64,000 bases of DNA from Cyanobacteria bacterium FACHB-502 (lineage in GTDB: Bacteria > Cyanobacteriota > Cyanobacteriia > Elainellales > Elainellaceae): assembly GCA_014695325.1 (NCBI GenBank), contig JACJNZ010000039.1:1054001-1118000 (forward strand). The letters run 5' to 3'. The notes beneath the pieces were generated by a model that was not told the origin of the DNA, made no database searches, and saw only the letters and a program-made list of their open reading frames with translations. This document shows, piece by piece, positions 47,322 through 56,667 of the stretch. Numbering within the stretch: position 1 is the first letter of the stretch; each line of letters starts with the position of its first letter. Both the position numbers and the translations under genes were made by a program.

Positions 47322-50081
47322 ATGTCAACCCTGGTTATTGTTGAATCTCCCACTAAAGCAAAGACGATCCGCGGCTTCCTGCCTCGCGGCTATCAGGTCG
47401 AGGCATCGATGGGGCACGTTCGCGATCTGCCTCAGACTGCGAAAGAGATTCCAGAAACGGTCAAATCCGAAGAGTGGGCGAAGATTGGTGTGAATGTAGA
47501 TGGGAACTTTGAACCGCTCTACGTGATTCCCCAGGATAAAAAGAAAGTCGTCAAGGCACTCAAAGATGCGCTAAAAAACGCCGACGAACTTGTCCTAGCA
47601 ACTGACGAAGACCGAGAAGGTGAAAGCATTAGCTGGCATTTGCTCCAGGTGCTTCAGCCCAAGGTTCCGATCAAACGGATGGTCTTCCACGAAATTACTG
47701 AAGAGGCAATCCAGGAAGCTCTGAAAAACTGCCGCACCGTCGATGAACAGCTTGTTCGGGCACAGGAAACCCGCCGCATCCTCGATCGCCTCGTGGGATA
47801 CACCCTTTCACCCCTGCTCTGGAAAAAAATTGCCTGGGGCTTATCGGCAGGTCGGGTTCAATCCGTTGCTGTGCGGTTACTGGTAAAACGGGAACGGCAG
47901 CGTCGCGCCTTCCGCAAAGGCTCCTACTGGGATCTGAAATCCACCCTTAGCAAGGACAATACGCCGTTCGAAGCGCGATTGGTCAGCTTGCGCGGAACCC
48001 GGATCGCCAACGGCAGCGACTTTGACGAAAACAGCGGACAAATTATTGCTGGACGTAACGTTTTATTACTAGAAGAAGCCGAAGCTCGATCGCTCGTCGA
48101 TCGTCTTCAGTCTCAGCCGTGGCAAGTCACCAATCTGGAGGAACGCGCTTCTACCCGCAAGCCGTCTCCACCCTTCACGACTTCCACCCTGCAACAGGAA
48201 TCAAACCGCAAGCTGAAGCTCTCTGCCCGTGACACCATGCGCGTAGCTCAGAGCCTCTACGAGCAGGGCTACATTACGTACATGCGAACGGACTCGGTGA
48301 ACCTATCGCAGCAGGCGATCGTTGCTGCCCGAAGCTGTGTGGAGCAGATGTACGGCAAAGAATACCTCAGCCCAGAGCCGCGCCGTTATTCCACCAAAAG
48401 CAAGGGCGCACAGGAGGCACACGAAGCCATCCGTCCCGCAGGCAGCACCTTCCGCACGCCCCAGGAAACCGGACTTTCTGGGCGAGAGCTTCAGCTTTAT
48501 GACCTGATCTGGAAGCGGACGGTCGCCACCCAGATGGCAGAAGTACAGCAGCTCAACATTACGGTGCAGCTTCAGGTTGAGGATGCCGGATTTCGGGCGA
48601 CAGGCAAGCGAATTGTTTTTCCTGGATTCTTCCGCGCCTACGTGGAGGGATCAGACGACCCGGATGCAGCGATCGAAAGCCAAGAGGTGATCCTGCCTTC
48701 ACTGCGAACGGGCGATCGTCCTAACTGTCAGGATCTAGAGGCGATCGGGCATGAGACCCAGCCTCCCGCACGGTTCACAGAAGCTTCGCTGGTGAAAACG
48801 CTGGAAAGTGAAGGCATTGGGCGTCCAAGTACCTATGCCAGCATTATTGGCACGATTATCGATCGGGGCTATGCCCAGATGGTGAATAATGCCTTGATTC
48901 CCACCTTCACCGCCTTCGCCGTGACCGGACTGCTGGAAAAGCATTTCCCTGATCTGGTTGATACTAGCTTTACGGCACGAATGGAGCAGACTCTGGACGA
49001 AATCTCGACTGGAGAAGCGCAGTGGTTGCCCTATCTACAACAGTTCTACCGGGGCGAGCAGGGCTTAGAAAACCAGGTGAAGCAGCGAGAGAGCCAGATT
49101 GACCCCACCGAAGCCCGCACCCTAGATTTAGAGGGGCTGGAAGCAAAAGTTCGCATCGGCAAATACGGGGCCTATCTGGAAGTCGATGGTGATGAGGGAG
49201 CCGTAAAAGCTTCGATTCCGCAAGACCTGACCCCTGCCGATCTCGACCCGGAGCAGGTGGAAGTGCTGCTGCGCCAGAAAACTGAAGGTCCAGATAAGGT
49301 GGGCTTTCATCCCGAAACGGGCGAACCGATTTATCTACGAATTGGTCCCTACGGTCACTACGTCCAGCTCGGTGACGAAAGCGAAGCCAATCCAAAGCCA
49401 AAGCGGGCATCGCTGCCCAAAGGCATGAATCCGCAGCAAATGACGCTAGAAACTGCTGTGGGGCTGCTGGCTCTGCCGCGCACGCTCGGAGTTCACGCGG
49501 AGACAGGCGGCAAGATTCAGGCAAACCTGGGGCGGTTTGGTCCTTATGTAGTGCATGATCAGGGCAAAGAAGGCAAGGACTATCGATCGCTTAAAGGCGA
49601 CGACAACGTGCTGACCATTACCCTCGATCGTGCCCTACAACTGCTCTCTGAACCCAAAGCCGGACGGGGACGCAGCAAATCTGCCAAGCCAATTCGCGAA
49701 CTGGGCGCACACCCTGAAGACGGCGAACCTGTAAATATCTATAGCGGTCCCTATGGCCCCTATGTGAAGCACGGCAAGGTCAATGCTTCGCTGCCCGAAG
49801 GCGAAACCGTCGAAGGGCTGACGCTCGACAAAGCGGTGCAGGCTCTTACGGAAAAGGCAGGCACGAAGAAGAAAGGGCGATCGACTACCAAGTCCACGAC
49901 CAGTAAGGCTTCGACCCGCAAATCGACCAGCAAGTCGGCAGAAAGCGACCCAGAAGAGAGCAAAACGACCAAAGCCAAAAAGACGACCAAGACGACCAGC
50001 ACTAAAACTGCCGCCAAGAAAACGACAAAGTCAGCAGCGAAAACCACGAAATCTAGTGCAAAGTCTAAGGCTTCGTCCTAG
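47322..50081 (+). CDS. topA: DNA topoisomerase I (type IA) with lysine-rich tail
   Basis: A 919-residue enzyme that relaxes negative supercoils. The TOPRIM start [20 protein letters not shown] and the acidic triad region [14 protein letters not shown] (about 91-104) are present. The catalytic tyrosine is in [20 protein letters not shown] (near residues 310-329). [21 protein letters not shown] lies near 490-510. The C-terminal third has repeated topoisomerase-associated modules with [22 protein letters not shown] and [11 protein letters not shown] instead of classic zinc fingers. The last ~60 residues are a Lys/Thr/Ser-rich DNA-binding-like tail. Confidence 0.97.
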   Translation: MSTLVIVESPTKAKTIRGFLPRGYQVEASMGHVRDLPQTAKEIPETVKSEEWAKIGVNVDGNFEPLYVIPQDKKKVVKALKDALKNADELVLATDEDREGESISWHLLQVLQPKVPIKRMVFHEITEEAIQEALKNCRTVDEQLVRAQETRRILDRLVGYTLSPLLWKKIAWGLSAGRVQSVAVRLLVKRERQRRAFRKGSYWDLKSTLSKDNTPFEARLVSLRGTRIANGSDFDENSGQIIAGRNVLLLEEAEARSLVDRLQSQPWQVTNLEERASTRKPSPPFTTSTLQQESNRKLKLSARDTMRVAQSLYEQGYITYMRTDSVNLSQQAIVAARSCVEQMYGKEYLSPEPRRYSTKSKGAQEAHEAIRPAGSTFRTPQETGLSGRELQLYDLIWKRTVATQMAEVQQLNITVQLQVEDAGFRATGKRIVFPGFFRAYVEGSDDPDAAIESQEVILPSLRTGDRPNCQDLEAIGHETQPPARFTEASLVKTLESEGIGRPSTYASIIGTIIDRGYAQMVNNALIPTFTAFAVTGLLEKHFPDLVDTSFTARMEQTLDEISTGEAQWLPYLQQFYRGEQGLENQVKQRESQIDPTEARTLDLEGLEAKVRIGKYGAYLEVDGDEGAVKASIPQDLTPADLDPEQVEVLLRQKTEGPDKVGFHPETGEPIYLRIGPYGHYVQLGDESEANPKPKRASLPKGMNPQQMTLETAVGLLALPRTLGVHAETGGKIQANLGRFGPYVVHDQGKEGKDYRSLKGDDNVLTITLDRALQLLSEPKAGRGRSKSAKPIRELGAHPEDGEPVNIYSGPYGPYVKHGKVNASLPEGETVEGLTLDKAVQALTEKAGTKKKGRSTTKSTTSKASTRKSTSKSAESDPEESKTTKAKKTTKTTSTKTAAKKTTKSAAKTTKSSAKSKASS

Positions 50082-50103
50082 CAGGAGTTTGCGCCTTGAA
50101 ACG

Positions 50104-50673
50104 GTGAAGGATCGTGAGTTCAAGCATCGCTCAGGCTACAATTTGGGATTGCCCTTGCAAAAGCTTAGGAGCCGACGGTTGCAAACCTGGCTAAGACGAT
50201 CGCTTTCCCGACAAATTGCCCTTGCGCTAGCATTGGCTTTATTGATTTTGGGCGTATTCGGTCACGTCTTTGAGGCGCGATTACTCCTCACGGGGAAGTC
50301 CTTTGCCTCAAGCCTTGCCCAAACCTCTGAACCCACTGTGCATCAGCTTGCTGAAGCTGAGGACCCTTCGCCGATGTCTACTTCTATGTCTACTTCGCTG
50401 CTGTCTCCTCAAGATCTCGATGCTATGCTGCGTGAACTTCCCGGCTGGCAGATCGAAAACGGTAAGCTGCATCGCCAGTTTCAGTTTCCTTCGTTTGTTG
50501 AGGCGTTTGGCTTTATGTCGAGCGTTGCCCTGGTTGCCGAAGCGATCGGGCATCATCCAGAGTGGTTTAATGTCTACAATCGCGTTACGGTTGACCTCAC
50601 GACCCACGATGCAGGCGGCATTACGATGAAAGATATCCAGCTTGCCCGCAGAATGAGTGAACTGGCAGGCTAA
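50104..50673 (+). CDS. Pterin-4a-carbinolamine dehydratase with N-terminal extension
   Basis: The C-terminal ~97 residues (from an ATG at 50374) form a complete PCD/DCoH-like domain: LSPQDLDAMLRELPGWQIENG, FVEAFGFMSSVALVAEAIGHHPEWFNVYN, and VTVDLTTHDAGGIT with the active-site His-His-Pro and a later His-Asp. It would dehydrate 4a-hydroxy-tetrahydropterin. The same frame is open upstream to inside topA and encodes a basic stretch and a hydrophobic segment (RQIALALALALLILGVFGHV), like a signal or anchor. The start is therefore ambiguous: GTG at 50104 (190 aa, possibly exported) or ATG at 50374 (99 aa, cytosolic). Confidence 0.8.
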   Translation: MKDREFKHRSGYNLGLPLQKLRSRRLQTWLRRSLSRQIALALALALLILGVFGHVFEARLLLTGKSFASSLAQTSEPTVHQLAEAEDPSPMSTSMSTSLLSPQDLDAMLRELPGWQIENGKLHRQFQFPSFVEAFGFMSSVALVAEAIGHHPEWFNVYNRVTVDLTTHDAGGITMKDIQLARRMSELAG

Positions 50674-50694
50674 ATTCCCTCAACGAGAATCAGC

Positions 50695-51420
50695 GTGGAA
50701 AAAATACTCGTCGTTGTTCACCAGGAAACCTCTGACCCCGGCCTGGTTGAACAAGTGCTACGACAGATGGGGTATGAGCTAGATATTCGCTGTCCGGCAG
50801 TTGGTGACACACTTCCACAAACGATGGATCACCATGCTGGAGCTATTATCTTTGGCGGTCCAATGAGTGCGAACGACGATGAAACGCTGCCCTTTATCCG
50901 TACCGAACTGGACTGGATTTCGGTCGCCCTCGATTCTGGCAAGCCCTATCTTGGAATTTGTCTAGGCGCACAGATGCTTGCCAGAGTGTTAGGGGCAAAG
51001 GTTGCTCCCCACGTCGAAGAGATGCGCGAAATTGGCTTTATGCCGATCCAGCCCGTTTTAACCAGGCAAGGCCCGAGCGAACCAAACCCCTTGATTGGGC
51101 TTACCCACGTCTACCACTGGCACAGAGAAGGCTTCGAGCTACCCAACGGAGCAGAACTGCTGGCAACAGGCGAAACCTTCAAAAATCAGGCTTATCGCTA
51201 TGGAGAAAACGCTTACGGAGTGCAGTTCCATCCCGAAATTACGCGATCGATGATCGACCTGTGGGTTTCTAAGGCAGGCGAACAGCTTGTCCTCCCCGGC
51301 GCACAGCCCTACGAACAGCACATTGCCGGATTCGATCGCCACGGAGCTGCCGTCGAGCGATGGCTGAGACAATTTCTGCGCCACTGGCTCCAGGACGAAG
51401 AGTTAGCGTTAGGCGCATAA
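50695..51420 (+). CDS. Class I glutamine amidotransferase (GMP synthase-like, stand-alone)
   Basis: A 241-residue soluble protein with a GATase-1 domain. The catalytic Cys is in PYLGICLGAQMLARVLGA (about residues 82-99), and the His-Glu pair in GVQFHPEITRSM (near 179-190). IIFGGPMSANDDE is near 52-64. No synthetase partner domain is present, as in the stand-alone GATase family often labelled GMP synthase-like. The true acceptor is unknown. GTG start at 50695; 21 bp after the pterin dehydratase stop, so likely cotranscribed. Confidence 0.88.
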   Translation: MEKILVVVHQETSDPGLVEQVLRQMGYELDIRCPAVGDTLPQTMDHHAGAIIFGGPMSANDDETLPFIRTELDWISVALDSGKPYLGICLGAQMLARVLGAKVAPHVEEMREIGFMPIQPVLTRQGPSEPNPLIGLTHVYHWHREGFELPNGAELLATGETFKNQAYRYGENAYGVQFHPEITRSMIDLWVSKAGEQLVLPGAQPYEQHIAGFDRHGAAVERWLRQFLRHWLQDEELALGA

Positions 51421-51454
51421 CCTTACCCCGTCTCCTCATCCCTTCATCTCCTCA

Positions 51455-52243
51455 TCAAAATTCCAGCATTGCCCAATCCGGCTGCCGATAATAGCGCGTC
51501 ATATCGTCAAACTTTCGCAGGTCTGCTCGCCGCACGCTGATTTCCTGAGGCGCGTCAATATCGTACCAGTACTGGTTCAAGTCGATGAGCTGCTGAGCAA
51601 GCCGATCGCGATCGGTGGTGGCTGCCGCTTCGCCGAAGTATCCTAGCGTGATGTGCGCCGTGAAATTGTACTGCTGCTCAATACCCAGCGCGATCACGTC
51701 GGGATTTTGATAAATTGTCCGACGCAGTTCAATCACCCGCTCATAGGACTCTTCATCGCGAGGCGCAAGACACACGCCCAAAGCGCGAGTTCTGAGGAAT
51801 AAGCCCATGACCTGCCAGCGAATCGGCTGCTGTGCCTCCATCAAAAAGCGGCATTTATCAAAGCTTTGCCCAACTCGCTCGTGAAGCTGCGGCTCAAAGG
51901 CAGGGTCTTCGATCGCATGGTGGTAGGCACTTGCCCAAATTAAATCTGCCAGGGTGAAATGGAAGCTCTCCGGCGGCACCGGGAGCAGCAGCCCAGGTTC
52001 CAGGGTTTGAGCCGATCGCTGCTGATAATCGCGCAGAACATTGTAAAACGACTCATTTTGCGGGTCGTCTTCCCAGGGCGGAGAAATAATCGTATAGCCC
52101 GGAAACGGAGCGGGGTGGATTGTGCCATCGGGCTGACGAACAAACTTAGGAGACGGCTGAATATGCTGCACCTGCGACTGGAAAACCTCTGGCAGGGTCA
52201 GGCGTGCCACTCGATTGATATAAATCTGATAGGTATCGTCCAA
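51455..52243 (-). CDS. DUF1868-like 2H phosphoesterase
   Basis: A 262-residue soluble protein with two His-x-Thr-Leu motifs (FHFTLADLIW near residue 94 and AHITLGYFGE near 195), the hallmark of 2H phosphoesterases such as RNA ligase/cyclic phosphodiesterase-like enzymes. N-terminal features (YINRVARLTLPEVF and PGYTIISPPW) fit the DUF1868 branch. The substrate is unknown; cyclic phosphates on RNA or small nucleotides are typical. It converges on the amidotransferase gene with about 35 bp between stops. Start ATG at 52243. Confidence 0.78.
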   Translation of the reverse strand: MDDTYQIYINRVARLTLPEVFQSQVQHIQPSPKFVRQPDGTIHPAPFPGYTIISPPWEDDPQNESFYNVLRDYQQRSAQTLEPGLLLPVPPESFHFTLADLIWASAYHHAIEDPAFEPQLHERVGQSFDKCRFLMEAQQPIRWQVMGLFLRTRALGVCLAPRDEESYERVIELRRTIYQNPDVIALGIEQQYNFTAHITLGYFGEAAATTDRDRLAQQLIDLNQYWYDIDAPQEISVRRADLRKFDDMTRYYRQPDWAMLEF

Positions 52244-52490
52244 GCTAACTTGCCTCGCGCTTAACTGATAGGAATCGGTATCCTCGATAGGATGGGCGAT
52301 CGTCCCACAGGGGAAACTGCTTCACCGCGATCCAGGAGTGATCCAGAAGGTTTGAAACCTGCTTTCTGAAATCTAATCCCAATCCTCGATCGAGAATGGT
52401 AAACAAAAAGGTTCATCTAATACTTTCCCTACTCTACCGGGAATCTGCTCCAAAATGGAGGGCGGGGATCACGCAGTCGAGGTCGCATTC

Positions 52491-53504
52491 ATGCCAATTT
52501 ACTTTTACTGGGGCGATGATGATTTTGCCTTAAATCGGGCAGTGGAAGCGTTGCGCGATCGCACCCTTGACCCCGACTGGGCAAGCTTTAACTATGACAA
52601 GATTCCCCCCGAACAAAGCGATGGCATTACCCAAGCACTCAATCAAGTGATGACTGCACCCTTTGGGACGGGCAGCAGACTCGTTTGGCTAGTTGAGACT
52701 TCTCTGGCTCAGCGATGTTCTGAGGAACTTCTGAGCGAGCTTGACCGAACGCTTCCGGCGATTCCAGATACTAACGTACTCCTACTAACCTCCAGCAGTA
52801 AACCTGACGGACGGATTAAATCGACCAAACTGCTGCAAAAATACGCCGAAATCCGCGAGTTTGCCTTGATTCCCCCCTGGAAGACCGACCAGATCATCGA
52901 GCAGGTGCGGCGATCGGCTCAGGAAATGGGCGTGAAGTTAACCCGTGATGCGGTGCAGCTTTTAGCAGACTCGGTAGGCAATCAGTCGCGGCAGCTGTAT
53001 CTAGAGCTAGAGAAACTGTCGCTCCATAGCAAATCTCAGTCGGAACCCCTGGATGAAGCGATCGTTGCCAGCCTCGTCACCAACTACACGCAAAATAGCC
53101 TCCAGCTTGCCAGCGCAATTCAGCAGGGAGATACGGGAAAAGCCCTGACCCTGGTGGCTGACCTGTTTAAGCAAAACGAGCCACCGCTTCGCATTGTGTC
53201 CACGCTGGTAGGACAGTTTCGCACCTGGCTGTGGATCAAGCTGATGGTGGAGTCGGGTGAACGTGACGATCGCGAAATTGCTCGAATGGCAGAAGTGAGT
53301 AATCCGAAGCGGATTTATTTTCTGAAGCAGGAAGTGCGATCGCTTCCCCTGGATAGCCTGAGACAAACGTTGCCGCTGCTGCTGGAGCTAGAGTTTAGCC
53401 TTAAAAGCCAGGGCGGCGATCCAATGGCAGTGCTTCAAACAAAAGTGATTGAACTGTGCCAACTGTTTGTCCGGCAGCATCAGCCTGGAACATCTCGCCC
53501 CTAA
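52491..53504 (+). CDS. holA: DNA polymerase III subunit delta
   Basis: A 337-residue clamp-loader subunit that opens the beta sliding clamp. The N-terminus MPIYFYWGDDDFALNRAVEAL is the usual cyanobacterial start, followed by the AAA+-like but P-loop-less domain. The middle has QLLADSVGNQSRQLYLELEKLSL (near 175-197), and the C-terminal collar helices are near 215-330 (PPLRIVSTLVGQFRTWLWIK). The ATG at 52491 is preferred over one at 52455, which only adds an unrelated leader. Single gene; other clamp-loader genes are elsewhere. Confidence 0.93.
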   Translation: MPIYFYWGDDDFALNRAVEALRDRTLDPDWASFNYDKIPPEQSDGITQALNQVMTAPFGTGSRLVWLVETSLAQRCSEELLSELDRTLPAIPDTNVLLLTSSSKPDGRIKSTKLLQKYAEIREFALIPPWKTDQIIEQVRRSAQEMGVKLTRDAVQLLADSVGNQSRQLYLELEKLSLHSKSQSEPLDEAIVASLVTNYTQNSLQLASAIQQGDTGKALTLVADLFKQNEPPLRIVSTLVGQFRTWLWIKLMVESGERDDREIARMAEVSNPKRIYFLKQEVRSLPLDSLRQTLPLLLELEFSLKSQGGDPMAVLQTKVIELCQLFVRQHQPGTSRP

Positions 53505-53560
53505 AATAATTCAAGGCATTCAGAATACCTGAATCGTTACGACTTTAGTAACCGTTAACT

Positions 53561-54034
53561 ATGATCTCCGCGCTACGTCCCTTGTCTCGTCTGAAATGGA
53601 ATCGCCAATTGCAATTTGGTTTAATTGCGACAGCTTCGGCTGTGGGTGTGCTAGTGGGCTGGGTTCCCAGCTACCACGCGCCTACGGCGTCTCTGAGCTT
53701 TAGCAGCAGTGCCCAGGCGCAATCGGTCAGCAGCGACGAAATTCAACGCTATGCCCGTGCGGTGCTGTCGATTGAACCCCTGCGGCAAAGCACCTACAAC
53801 ACGATCAAAAATCGGGTCGGCTATGTGCCCGCGATTCGCTGCGATGTCCCTAGCAGCCTGCAAGAACTCGATTCCGGCATTCGCCAGAACGCGATCGAAT
53901 TTTGCAATAGCGCAATTCAGATCGCCGATCGAAACCAGTTGAGCATTACCCGCTTTAATCAAATCACCGCTGCCCACGAGAATGATCCGACTCTGGCAGA
54001 GCGGATCCAGCAGGCAATCCTACAGCTTCAGTAG
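53561..54034 (+). CDS. Secreted DUF4168 domain protein
   Basis: A 157-residue protein with a long N-terminal region containing a hydrophobic segment (about 19-37, FGLIATASAVGVLVGWVP). A likely signal-peptidase site lies in SSAQAQ (near 51-54), so it is exported. The mature part opens with VSSDEIQRYARAVLSIEPLR and ends FNQITAAHENDPTLAERIQ, the DUF4168 pattern (a helical bundle common in cyanobacteria and proteobacteria). Two cysteines in the mature part could form a disulfide. Function unknown. Confidence 0.85.
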   Translation: MISALRPLSRLKWNRQLQFGLIATASAVGVLVGWVPSYHAPTASLSFSSSAQAQSVSSDEIQRYARAVLSIEPLRQSTYNTIKNRVGYVPAIRCDVPSSLQELDSGIRQNAIEFCNSAIQIADRNQLSITRFNQITAAHENDPTLAERIQQAILQLQ

Positions 54035-54038
54035 GGAA

Positions 54039-54084
54039 ACCCCCACCCTAAATTCCTCTCTCAGGAAGGGCGAGGGAGTTTGAA
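54039..54084. repeat. Degenerate copy of the dispersed C/G-rich repeat
   Basis: CCCCCACCCTAAATTCCTCT, then CAGGAAGGGCGAGGGAGTTTGAA, resembles the half element seen at 61651, with several changes. A further pair of units (CTTAAATCGACG/CTTAAATCCATG) follows at 54185-54208. Confidence 0.45.
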
Positions 54085-54230
54085 TTCAACTCACGCTCTG
54101 ATTGCAGCTTCGGCTCCCCTTTGCCTCTGGTGGAAGCAGGGGTTAGGGGATCAAGGGGGAATTTTCGATTCTTACAGCAGATCTCTTAAATCGACGCTTA
54201 AATCCATGCTCTTAAGGTAAATCCACGTTC

Positions 54231-55157
54231 TTAAGGAAAAGCGATCGTCGCCCCCTGGGTGTCAATCTGCACCCGCTGGGTTTGCACGGTGACTCCGGCG
54301 GCTGTCCAGGCTTGGGTTAACGCAGATTCGACCGCAGCAGCGCGATCGGGGCGAGTCAGTGCCAGCAAGGTGGGTCCGGCTCCGCTAATCACTAATCCAT
54401 CCGCTCCCGCCGCTATCACCGCTTCCTCAACCGAGGAGTAACCGTGAATCAGGGATTGACGATAGGGCTGATGAATCTTGTCTTGAAGGGCGGTCTGGAG
54501 CCAATCCGATCGCCCGCTTTCTAATGCCCGAATCAGCAAGCCCAGATGGGCAATATTAAAAATCGCATCCTGACGGCTATATTGAGCAGGCAACACGCGC
54601 CGCGCTTCCGCGGTAGACAGCTCAAAATCAGGAATGGCAACGATCGGCACAATGTCTTGATGCCACCCAACTTCACAAATTGCCCAGCCGCCGTCTAGCT
54701 GAGTTGCCGCAAGCCGACAGCCACCTAGCAAAGCAGGCACAACGTTATCGGGATGTCCTTCCAGTTCGATCGCCAGCTTCATGATCTGTTCGCGAGACAG
54801 GGGCGATCCGGCAAGGGCATTTGCGCCGACCAGTCCACCTACGATCGCGGTGGCAGAGCTGCCTAACCCTCGCGCCAGTGGAACCTGAAGATCGATCGCC
54901 AGATGCAGCGGAGGCGGGGTTTTGCCTAAGGTTTGATAAAAATGCTCAAAGGCGTGATAGGCGAGATTGCGATCGTCTGTGGCAACGCGATCAGCTTCGA
55001 GTCCGGTGGCTGCGATCGTAAGCGGCGATTCTGTGTCCGGCAAAGCAGTAAACTGAAACCGATTGTAAAGCGTGAATGCTGCCCCGATGCAGTCAAAGCC
55101 GGGACCCAGATTCGCAGTCGTTGCAGGAACCGTAACCGTCACAGTTGAAACAGCCAT
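54231..55157 (-). CDS. thrB: Homoserine kinase
   Basis: A 308-residue GHMP-family kinase that phosphorylates homoserine for threonine synthesis. It shows [19 protein letters not shown] at about residues 5-23, the GHMP ATP loop [20 protein letters not shown] at about 88-107, [14 protein letters not shown] near 133-146, and [13 protein letters not shown] near 266-278. The ATG at 55157 is chosen because it gives the standard N-terminus; an in-frame ATG eight codons upstream is less likely. Divergent from the small membrane gene and the DUF39 gene, which also concerns aspartate-family metabolism. Confidence 0.95.
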   Translation of the reverse strand: MAVSTVTVTVPATTANLGPGFDCIGAAFTLYNRFQFTALPDTESPLTIAATGLEADRVATDDRNLAYHAFEHFYQTLGKTPPPLHLAIDLQVPLARGLGSSATAIVGGLVGANALAGSPLSREQIMKLAIELEGHPDNVVPALLGGCRLAATQLDGGWAICEVGWHQDIVPIVAIPDFELSTAEARRVLPAQYSRQDAIFNIAHLGLLIRALESGRSDWLQTALQDKIHQPYRQSLIHGYSSVEEAVIAAGADGLVISGAGPTLLALTRPDRAAAVESALTQAWTAAGVTVQTQRVQIDTQGATIAFP

Positions 55158-55235
55158 GAGCAAAATGAAGATAGTCAGCAATCAGGCAGAATCAGTTTAC
55201 TATTCCCCGTACCCCGCCCGAAAGGAATCCCTGGC

Positions 55236-55436
55236 ATGAATGGCTCTCTGAACGACTCACTCAGCGTTTTGCTCAAAATCGGGCTACTGTCGGCAGCAAT
55301 TTCGATCGCCATCAAATTCTTGCCTTTCCTGGAAAAGATTCCAGAAACGTCTAGCCTTGCCCTAGCTCTCGTGCTGAGTCCCTCGATCCTGATGGCGGGG
55401 CTGCTGGCTTGGCGATCGAAAAAAGTCCAGGAATAA
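55236..55436 (+). CDS. Small two-helix membrane protein (66 aa)
   Basis: A short hydrophobic protein with two predicted membrane segments (about 10-30, VLLKIGLLSAAISIAIKFLP, and 40-58, LALALVLSPSILMAGLLAW) and a basic C-terminal end (RSKKVQE). The ATG at 55236 lies in the thrB-DUF39 gap, 31 bp before the DUF39 start on the same strand, so they may be cotranscribed. Family not recognised; conservation in relatives would be needed to be sure it is a gene. Confidence 0.65.
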   Translation: MNGSLNDSLSVLLKIGLLSAAISIAIKFLPFLEKIPETSSLALALVLSPSILMAGLLAWRSKKVQE

Positions 55437-55467
55437 TCGCAAAAGGCAACCCTAAGAGGAATTTAGA

Positions 55468-56667
55468 ATGCGATCGATCGCAGAAATCAACGACAAGATT
55501 CAAGCTGGGAAAGCGATCGTCTGGACGGCGGAGGAACTAAAAGCACGGGTGCAGGAAATTGGCGTGACCCAGGCGACTAAACAGGTCGATGTGATCACTA
55601 CAGGTGCATTTGAGCCGATGGAGTCCTCCGGCGCGATTTTGAATCTGGGACAGACCGATCCGCCGATCAAAATTCGTCAGTGCTGGCTGGATGGGGTCGC
55701 GGCATACGCCGGATTTGGCGCAGTCGATTTATACCTGGGCGCGACGCAGATGACCGAATTCCCGGGCAAAAGTGATGGACCAGACGGAGATGAGCAACGA
55801 GAGCGGGGCGGCGGTCATGTAATTGCCGATTTGATTGCGGGTAAGGCAGTCCATCTGCGGGCAAGCGGTCAATCAACGGACTGTTATTCACGGGCTTCGT
55901 TTGAAACGACGATTACCCGCGACACGATCAACCAGTTCTATCTCTTCAACCCGCGCAATGCCTATCAAAATTTCATTGTGGGCGTCAATGGAGGCGATCG
56001 ACCGCTCTACACCTATCTGGGACCGCTTCAGCCCCACCTGGGCAATGCGGTGTACTCCAATCCGGGCGCAATGTCGCCGCTCATGAACGATCCCGATTTG
56101 CAGGTGGTGGGCATTGGGACACGCATCTTTCTGGGGGGCGGTGTGGGCTATGTGGCGTGGGAAGGAACCCAGCATTTTCCGCTGCAAAAACGATTGCCGA
56201 ATCATACTCCGGTTGGACCCGGTGCAACTCTTGCCCTGATCGGCGATGCCAAGCAAATGCAGTCCCAGTGGGTGCGCGGCTGCTACTTTCGTGGCTATGG
56301 TCCTTCGCTGATGCTGGGGGTGGGAATTCCGCTGCCTGTGCTAAATGAGGAAGTCGTTTTGCGATCGTCTGTCCGCGACCAGGATTTGGTGGTTCCCGTG
56401 GTGGATTTTTCGATTCCGCGTCGGGTACGTCCGACCTTTGGATTGGTCAGCTATGCCCAGCTTAAGTCGGGTCGAATTACGATCGACGGCAAAACAGTGC
56501 GGGTGGCTTCGCTGTCGAGCCTCTATCTTGCCCGTCAGATCGCGCTGGAGCTAAAGCAGTGGATTACCTCTGGGCAATTCACCCTGACCGAACCCGTTGC
56601 CTCGATTCCGATGGATCGGGCGTTTCTAGCGCAGGATCGCTGGGGTAGTCAGCTTACACTGGAGTAA
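55468..56667 (+). CDS. DUF39 / homocysteine biosynthesis family protein (L-aspartate semialdehyde sulfurtransferase-like)
   Basis: A 399-residue soluble protein of the HcyBio (DUF39) family. In methanogens its members convert aspartate semialdehyde plus sulfur to homocysteine. Recognisable parts are VDVITTGAFEPMESSGAILNL (about residues 40-60), DPPIKIRQCWLDGVAAYAGF (64-83), GTDCY-like QSTDCYSRASF near 134-145, and FLGGGVGYVAWEGTQH near 214-229. In the archaeal enzyme I recall a cysteine in the Met-X-Ser-Ser-Gly segment; here that position is Glu. The archaeal partner (NIL/ferredoxin protein) is not adjacent. It may therefore have a modified reaction. Its stop overlaps the converging gene by 14 bp. 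Confidence 0.82.
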   Translation: MRSIAEINDKIQAGKAIVWTAEELKARVQEIGVTQATKQVDVITTGAFEPMESSGAILNLGQTDPPIKIRQCWLDGVAAYAGFGAVDLYLGATQMTEFPGKSDGPDGDEQRERGGGHVIADLIAGKAVHLRASGQSTDCYSRASFETTITRDTINQFYLFNPRNAYQNFIVGVNGGDRPLYTYLGPLQPHLGNAVYSNPGAMSPLMNDPDLQVVGIGTRIFLGGGVGYVAWEGTQHFPLQKRLPNHTPVGPGATLALIGDAKQMQSQWVRGCYFRGYGPSLMLGVGIPLPVLNEEVVLRSSVRDQDLVVPVVDFSIPRRVRPTFGLVSYAQLKSGRITIDGKTVRVASLSSLYLARQIALELKQWITSGQFTLTEPVASIPMDRAFLAQDRWGSQLTLE

